A stretch of DNA of 64,000 nt. Source: Willaertia magna. Lineage: Eukaryota; Heterolobosea; Eutetramitea; Acrasida; Naegleriidae. Position numbers and translations under genes: made by a program. Under the pieces are notes generated by a model. It did no database searches, was not told the origin of the DNA, and was given only the letters and a program-made list of their open reading frames with translations. Location of the stretch: positions 62,001 through 126,000 of the forward strand of contig CADWAF010001999.1 of the NCBI GenBank assembly GCA_902984215.1, written 5' to 3'. Below are positions 59,632 to 64,000 of this stretch, in pieces; position 1 is the stretch's first letter, and every line of letters starts with the position of its first letter.

Positions 59632-62600
59632 TTAAATATTATTCTTTTTCTTTCTTCGTTTTTTTATGACAGTTTCTTCAACTTTTTCTGCTTCTTCATT
59701 TGATTCACCATTGTTTTCCTCTTTTTCTTCCTCCTCTTCAACTGGTGACATTTCTTCATCATCTTGTAATTCTAGTTCTACTTGTTCTTCATCTGTTTCT
59801 TCTTCTTCTTCGTAATCCCAAAGTTTTTCAGATTTCTTTCTTTTCGGTGCCTTTTTCTTAGTTTTAGTTTTCTTAGTTGTTTTCTTTTTAGTAGTACCAC
59901 CTCCTGATGTTTTTCTACCTCTTTTAGTTGTAGTTGTTTGCATTGGTATGTTAAATCCATCATGCATGTGTTTTTTGATAATCTCTTTTAGCCATTTGTA
60001 AATTTCATCAATCTTCTTATGCGCTTCATCCCCAAAGCTAGTGAGTGACAAAATATGTTGACAGTTAGGTATTATTGTATCAAAGTCATAGGATATAACA
60101 TCTCTAAGTGGTGGAAGAATCTTCTTTTGGAACGCTTTATGATCTGCCAAATATTCCTCCATTTTACTATTTGTCAAATTATATCTCATTTGCATTGTAT
60201 TTTTAAATTGTATGAGGAAGGCAATGGAACAGGCCACAACTAATGATGTTTTAATCTCCTTAACATTTTGACTTTTTATATTGGTTTTTAACTCTGTTCG
60301 AATACCGTCACCAATTTCATCAAGTTTTTCACCTAACCTTGCAACAATTGAGGCTGGTTCATACAAGGACTTATATTTTAAATATGTTAAAACTTCTATT
60401 AAAAATCTAATTTTTGAAAGTAAGTCATGTGTTATTTTGTCTACCTTATCATGTACTAAATTAAACATTGACTTTACAACATCACAAAATGTATTTTTCT
60501 TTTGATCTAAAGTAAAAGATCCAATTATCTCATAACAATTTGACAATACGCTATTGCTATCAAAGCATCCCCTTATTGTTTCATTTGTCCGGGTTGATAT
60601 CCCTTTCAGATGATAAAAACATTGGACAAAGCCATGTTTAGCTTCAGCTAAAAACATTTGGTGAAATCTGTCATTTAGGTAAATATTAAGAGTATGAGCT
60701 CTTTCAGATATTTGAGAATTTGGATCCGATTCTAAGGCAATGGAATGTCTCATAACACGGGCAGGTATGGTTAGACCTTGTTGAATAATCAAATCTACAA
60801 CTTCAAGTGAGGCAAACCTAACTGCATCACTTGGGTCATGTAAAAGATTTAATAAGGCATCAATATAGCTTGACATAAAACTGGTTGTTACTCCAGTATC
60901 CAAGTTTTCTGTGCCAGAAGCTGCACTCATTTTGGATTCCTCAGCTATTAAAAAATCTTTAAACATTAGTAATACATTATATACAAATTCCTTGTTTTCG
61001 TTCTTAAGACTTTGTGAAACTATATTTTGACTATTCATTTGAATAAATAATTTTGGTTGTCTTATAAGTAAAAATCCTAAGGCTCTTGAGGCTTTTTGTT
61101 TGATAAACAATGAATCACATTTTAGCCATGATAAGGTATTGTGGTACAATGTTGTCAGAATATTTCCAGGTTTGAGTTTTGGATCTATTATCTGTGAATC
61201 GATTTCAGCTGTATCAAAATCAAAATATCTACACATCAAACCAATAATATAAACTACACGGGCTGTTCTAGCCTCATTTTGAGCGTTATCTGTATTGTAA
61301 ATAACAAATGGTGATAACAATTTTAATATTTCATATAATTTTCCAACATATTTAACTCTAGCACTAAAGGCACATAAACAGCTGACACAAGCTTCCAAAG
61401 TTTCTAATTTCATTCCAGTGGCACCAGACATTAAATATCGAAGTTCATTAAATAAACTATCGTTAAACTTTGTATCTGGCTTGTTAATTAAAGGACAAAG
61501 TTTCTCTAAAATAGAAGCTGCATGATATATTAAACTTGGCTTTGGGTTATTTCCGGTCACATAGTTTCTATCTACATATATTCTAATAGATTTAAAGTGA
61601 GGCAAAAGTAACTCAGGATCTGCAAGACAAATTAAATGTAATGTACTCATACAAGTAGTGATATTATCTCTATTTGGAATGTCAGATTCTACTTTTTCTT
61701 CATCCAACTTCATAATATGTTGTAAAAGAGTTTCTATAATAATCATCATTGAAGGTTTGAATCTGTCGTCTTTGGATTTAAGTGCCATACTTATGATTTG
61801 ATACAGCCAATGGTCTTTGTATTGTTTGAAATCAACAAATTGCTTTCCAACAACGTCAACCATTTGTAGACCACTCACTTTCAATTTTTCACTAGTATTT
61901 TTATCAAACCACAACTTTTTAAAAGTCTTGAGTACAAGTGCCGTTACAGTATCCTCCTCTTTGTTTGTACGGATTAATCTATTAGCCAACGTTTTACAAA
62001 TTTCAGTAATCATATTGTCATCAGTAATCAAAGTACATATTTCTCCTAGTAGTGAAATACTCTTCTTTCTTACACTTTTACCTACATCTTTAACTCTTTC
62101 CAAAATTGTCTTTATGTAAAAATCATCAAATTTTTTCAAAGTAATCATTGTATTACCAATAAGATCAACAACAGACTCTCTTACAGATGGTGATTGATCA
62201 ATAGATCGTTCTCTAATTCCTAATTGAACAAAATTTTTGTTTAACACTGAAGGGTCCATAGTTATAATATTTTGTAATGCCTTAATGGCATCAGCCCTCA
62301 CTTTAGCTCGTTCATCTTTCAGGACAGAAATAATTTGTATAAGAATAAAATCAAACTTATTTACAAGTCCTTGCTTTCTATTAGTCATAACAAATATGTA
62401 TGAGTCTCTTGCCAGTGTAGTACTTGTTGAGCTGTTATCAACCTCTCGTAGGTTCCTTGTAAATAATGAGATATAAAATGGTAATTTCTTCTCAACATCC
62501 TTTTCGTCGTAAAACCATTGACAAACAGCAAATTGTCTTGAAAAGAAAACACTGTGATCTTCTTTTGATTTAGTACTTAAATATGCATATAAAAGTAGTT

Positions 62601-64000
62601 TGTTTTTCTCAATTTCATTAAGTTCAAAGAGATTTTTAAATTCCTCTTGTAGCCGTTTTGTAGGACTATCTGTATTGGCCTTTTTCTTCTTTAGTTTCTT
62701 TTTTGATGGACTCATCACATCATTACTTGTGAAATTCTTTTCTTCCTCATCATTTTCATTATCACTATTTTCTTCAGTAGATATAAATGTTTGCATTAAT
62801 TCCTTATTTGTAGATTCTAGTTCTTTAATTCTAGAGGCTATCTTCCCCAATATTTTTAATGTCAAAACTCTATATTTATCAGCAACCTCTTTGATTAAAT
62901 ATTTAGTACATAGAACACTTGTCAATGATTGAAGGAGTAAATCTGCGGCAGGAAAAGTTGGCAAGTGAACTACTGACAATAAATCATCAACGAAATGTTC
63001 GATAATTAATCTGTTATCTCCATCCACAATTTCAGCATTTATACATCTGTCTAAAAAGTATTCAACAAATACGCAAGCACAACTACTTGCTTGTTCATAA
63101 AGGTGTACCATTTTATCTTCAGAGAATGAACTTTCCTTCATAATTTCATCATTATCTTCTTCTTTGCCATCTTGTTCTTCTATGTCGTCAAATGTTAAAC
63201 GACGAGATACAGTATCTACTATAGGAACTGCTGTGCAGGAATGAACCAATTGTAGCATTAAGGAAGTAAACATTTGAATATAAAGATTACCTTCTTCTTG
63301 GACTCTATATGATTTGTCACTCTTTTTATTTGCAGGTAATCTAAGTAAAGAAGCTGTAATTTCTGCAAGAATTTGTTCTCTATGTTCCTGATATGTAGAA
63401 AAAATCTTTGTAATAACATCAAGTGCAGATAATTGCAATTCATCAATTCCATTTACAAAAAACACTGAAACAGCAATATCTGAAAGTGATAGCACAAATT
63501 CATCTTTCAATTTTAATCTCTTTAAAATTTTGTAAAAACTTTTAAAAATACTAGATATTTGAATAATTTCCTTATTACAACTAAATTTCTTCTTTTGTTT
63601 CTTTCTAGAACTAGTGGAGGTATCCTCAGATTCAATAATTGTAAAAATATATTTTCTTAATATTACTTTTGTAAGTTCAAGAGCAGATTCAAAGCATTCT
63701 TCAACAAGAATTTCTTTTGATACACTCTTTCCAGACATTATTTTTAAAGCAAGTACAGTACATTTCAATCCAATTTCAAAAGGTTTTTTATCTTCATTTA
63801 CCTTTTCAACAACATCTTCTTTTGTTGCGTCCTCTAAATTTTTAATTATTTGGTCTCCAATTTTTATTTGAGATTCTAGAACATTTAAAAGTTTAATCAA
63901 GGATTCCAGAGGAACATCTTTGAGGTAATTATTTTTATAACCCAATGAAATTTCGGACGATATTTGTGAAAGTAATTTATCAGAAATTAATTCTTCTTCA
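59632..64000 (-). CDS. SCC2: Cohesin loader SCC2/NIPBL (5' end outside window)
   Basis: The frame is open from base 64000 to a stop at 59632: 1,455 residues visible, N-terminus missing (no ATG is needed at 63945, where the codon is TTG). SCC2/NIPBL with SCC4 loads cohesin onto chromatin and activates its ATPase. Recognised by the HEAT-repeat blocks RADAIKALQNIITMDPSVL, SPSVRESVVDLIG, ILERVKDVGKSVRKKSISLL, LLHDPSDAVRFASLEVVDLI and QQGLTIPARVMRHSIALESD, in the same order as in animals; HSVFFSRQFAVCQWFYDEKD corresponds to the NIPBL region before the hook. The C-terminus is extremely acidic (Glu runs), flanked by Lys/Arg stretches (KKKTTKKTKTKKKAPKRKKS; final KKRRKKKNN), consistent with nuclear localisation. 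Confidence 0.9.
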   Translation of the reverse strand, partial: EEELISDKLLSQISSEISLGYKNNYLKDVPLESLIKLLNVLESQIKIGDQIIKNLEDATKEDVVEKVNEDKKPFEIGLKCTVLALKIMSGKSVSKEILVEECFESALELTKVILRKYIFTIIESEDTSTSSRKKQKKKFSCNKEIIQISSIFKSFYKILKRLKLKDEFVLSLSDIAVSVFFVNGIDELQLSALDVITKIFSTYQEHREQILAEITASLLRLPANKKSDKSYRVQEEGNLYIQMFTSLMLQLVHSCTAVPIVDTVSRRLTFDDIEEQDGKEEDNDEIMKESSFSEDKMVHLYEQASSCACVFVEYFLDRCINAEIVDGDNRLIIEHFVDDLLSVVHLPTFPAADLLLQSLTSVLCTKYLIKEVADKYRVLTLKILGKIASRIKELESTNKELMQTFISTEENSDNENDEEEKNFTSNDVMSPSKKKLKKKKANTDSPTKRLQEEFKNLFELNEIEKNKLLLYAYLSTKSKEDHSVFFSRQFAVCQWFYDEKDVEKKLPFYISLFTRNLREVDNSSTSTTLARDSYIFVMTNRKQGLVNKFDFILIQIISVLKDERAKVRADAIKALQNIITMDPSVLNKNFVQLGIRERSIDQSPSVRESVVDLIGNTMITLKKFDDFYIKTILERVKDVGKSVRKKSISLLGEICTLITDDNMITEICKTLANRLIRTNKEEDTVTALVLKTFKKLWFDKNTSEKLKVSGLQMVDVVGKQFVDFKQYKDHWLYQIISMALKSKDDRFKPSMMIIIETLLQHIMKLDEEKVESDIPNRDNITTCMSTLHLICLADPELLLPHFKSIRIYVDRNYVTGNNPKPSLIYHAASILEKLCPLINKPDTKFNDSLFNELRYLMSGATGMKLETLEACVSCLCAFSARVKYVGKLYEILKLLSPFVIYNTDNAQNEARTARVVYIIGLMCRYFDFDTAEIDSQIIDPKLKPGNILTTLYHNTLSWLKCDSLFIKQKASRALGFLLIRQPKLFIQMNSQNIVSQSLKNENKEFVYNVLLMFKDFLIAEESKMSAASGTENLDTGVTTSFMSSYIDALLNLLHDPSDAVRFASLEVVDLIIQQGLTIPARVMRHSIALESDPNSQISERAHTLNIYLNDRFHQMFLAEAKHGFVQCFYHLKGISTRTNETIRGCFDSNSVLSNCYEIIGSFTLDQKKNTFCDVVKSMFNLVHDKVDKITHDLLSKIRFLIEVLTYLKYKSLYEPASIVARLGEKLDEIGDGIRTELKTNIKSQNVKEIKTSLVVACSIAFLIQFKNTMQMRYNLTNSKMEEYLADHKAFQKKILPPLRDVISYDFDTIIPNCQHILSLTSFGDEAHKKIDEIYKWLKEIIKKHMHDGFNIPMQTTTTKRGRKTSGGGTTKKKTTKKTKTKKKAPKRKKSEKLWDYEEEEETDEEQVELELQDDEEMSPVEEEEEKEENNGESNEEAEKVEETVIKKRRKKKNNI

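Overview
The window is eukaryotic nuclear DNA from a protist, most likely a heterolobosean amoeboflagellate of the genus Naegleria. It is strongly AT-rich, densely packed with genes and has very short intergenic spaces. Coding regions carry Asn/Gln/Ser homopolymers and starts sit behind A-runs. Introns are few, mostly 42-84 nt, usually with GTAAG-type donors. The gene set (PACRG, DOCK/RasGEF, F-box-GTPase, AP-4, ferroportin, actin, 14-3-3) fits this. The species is an inference; low GC favours N. gruberi over N. fowleri or N. lovaniensis. There are no prokaryotic operons, insertion sequences, viral genes or CRISPR arrays.

Layout. 1-6.1 kb: an atypical GTPase cut by the left edge, a small Ser-rich protein, the ciliary protein PACRG, a myristoylatable EF-hand protein and an ADP-ribosylglycohydrolase-like gene. 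6.1-19 kb: a 2,187-residue DOCK-like/RasGEF chimera, TFIIH subunit TFB5, symplekin, a small-Tim-like protein and two small unknowns. 19-28 kb: a single 5S rRNA gene, ERG28, a lebercilin-like coiled-coil protein, an 84-residue protein, a Cys/Met-metabolism PLP enzyme, an LSD1-like SWIRM/amine oxidase, an intron-containing tRNA-Glu and a frameshifted remnant. 28-39 kb: a divergent eIF5A, actin, a Ras-family GTPase with a 9-nt microexon, 14-3-3, a VHS/GAT protein, ferroportin with an 8-nt microexon, and an F-box/GTPase fusion. 39-50 kb: MAP10-like protein, glyoxalase-fold protein, WDR89-like protein, ribosomal protein eL36, ceramide synthase, a putative nuclear factor and a large helical protein. 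50-64 kb: a papain-fold-like protein, a type II membrane protein, an Ariadne RBR ubiquitin ligase, AP-4 beta, ISCA1, a long intergenic hairpin and the cohesin loader SCC2/NIPBL, cut by the right edge.

The genes are mostly independent housekeeping, signalling and cytoskeletal functions. Three are flagellum- or microtubule-associated (PACRG, MAP10-like, lebercilin-like), and two of these have a TTTGGCGCC motif close to the start codon. Signalling and membrane-traffic genes are over-represented (three GTPase genes, a DOCK/RasGEF, 14-3-3, VHS/GAT, AP-4).

The most notable items are the chimera in which a RasGEF module occupies the place of the DOCK DHR-2 domain, the hairpin at 59367-59462, the two microexons, the F-box/GTPase fusion, and several family members with degenerate motifs. 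Exon boundaries were set by hand from GT-AG sites, frame and family alignment; all spliced models keep frame.
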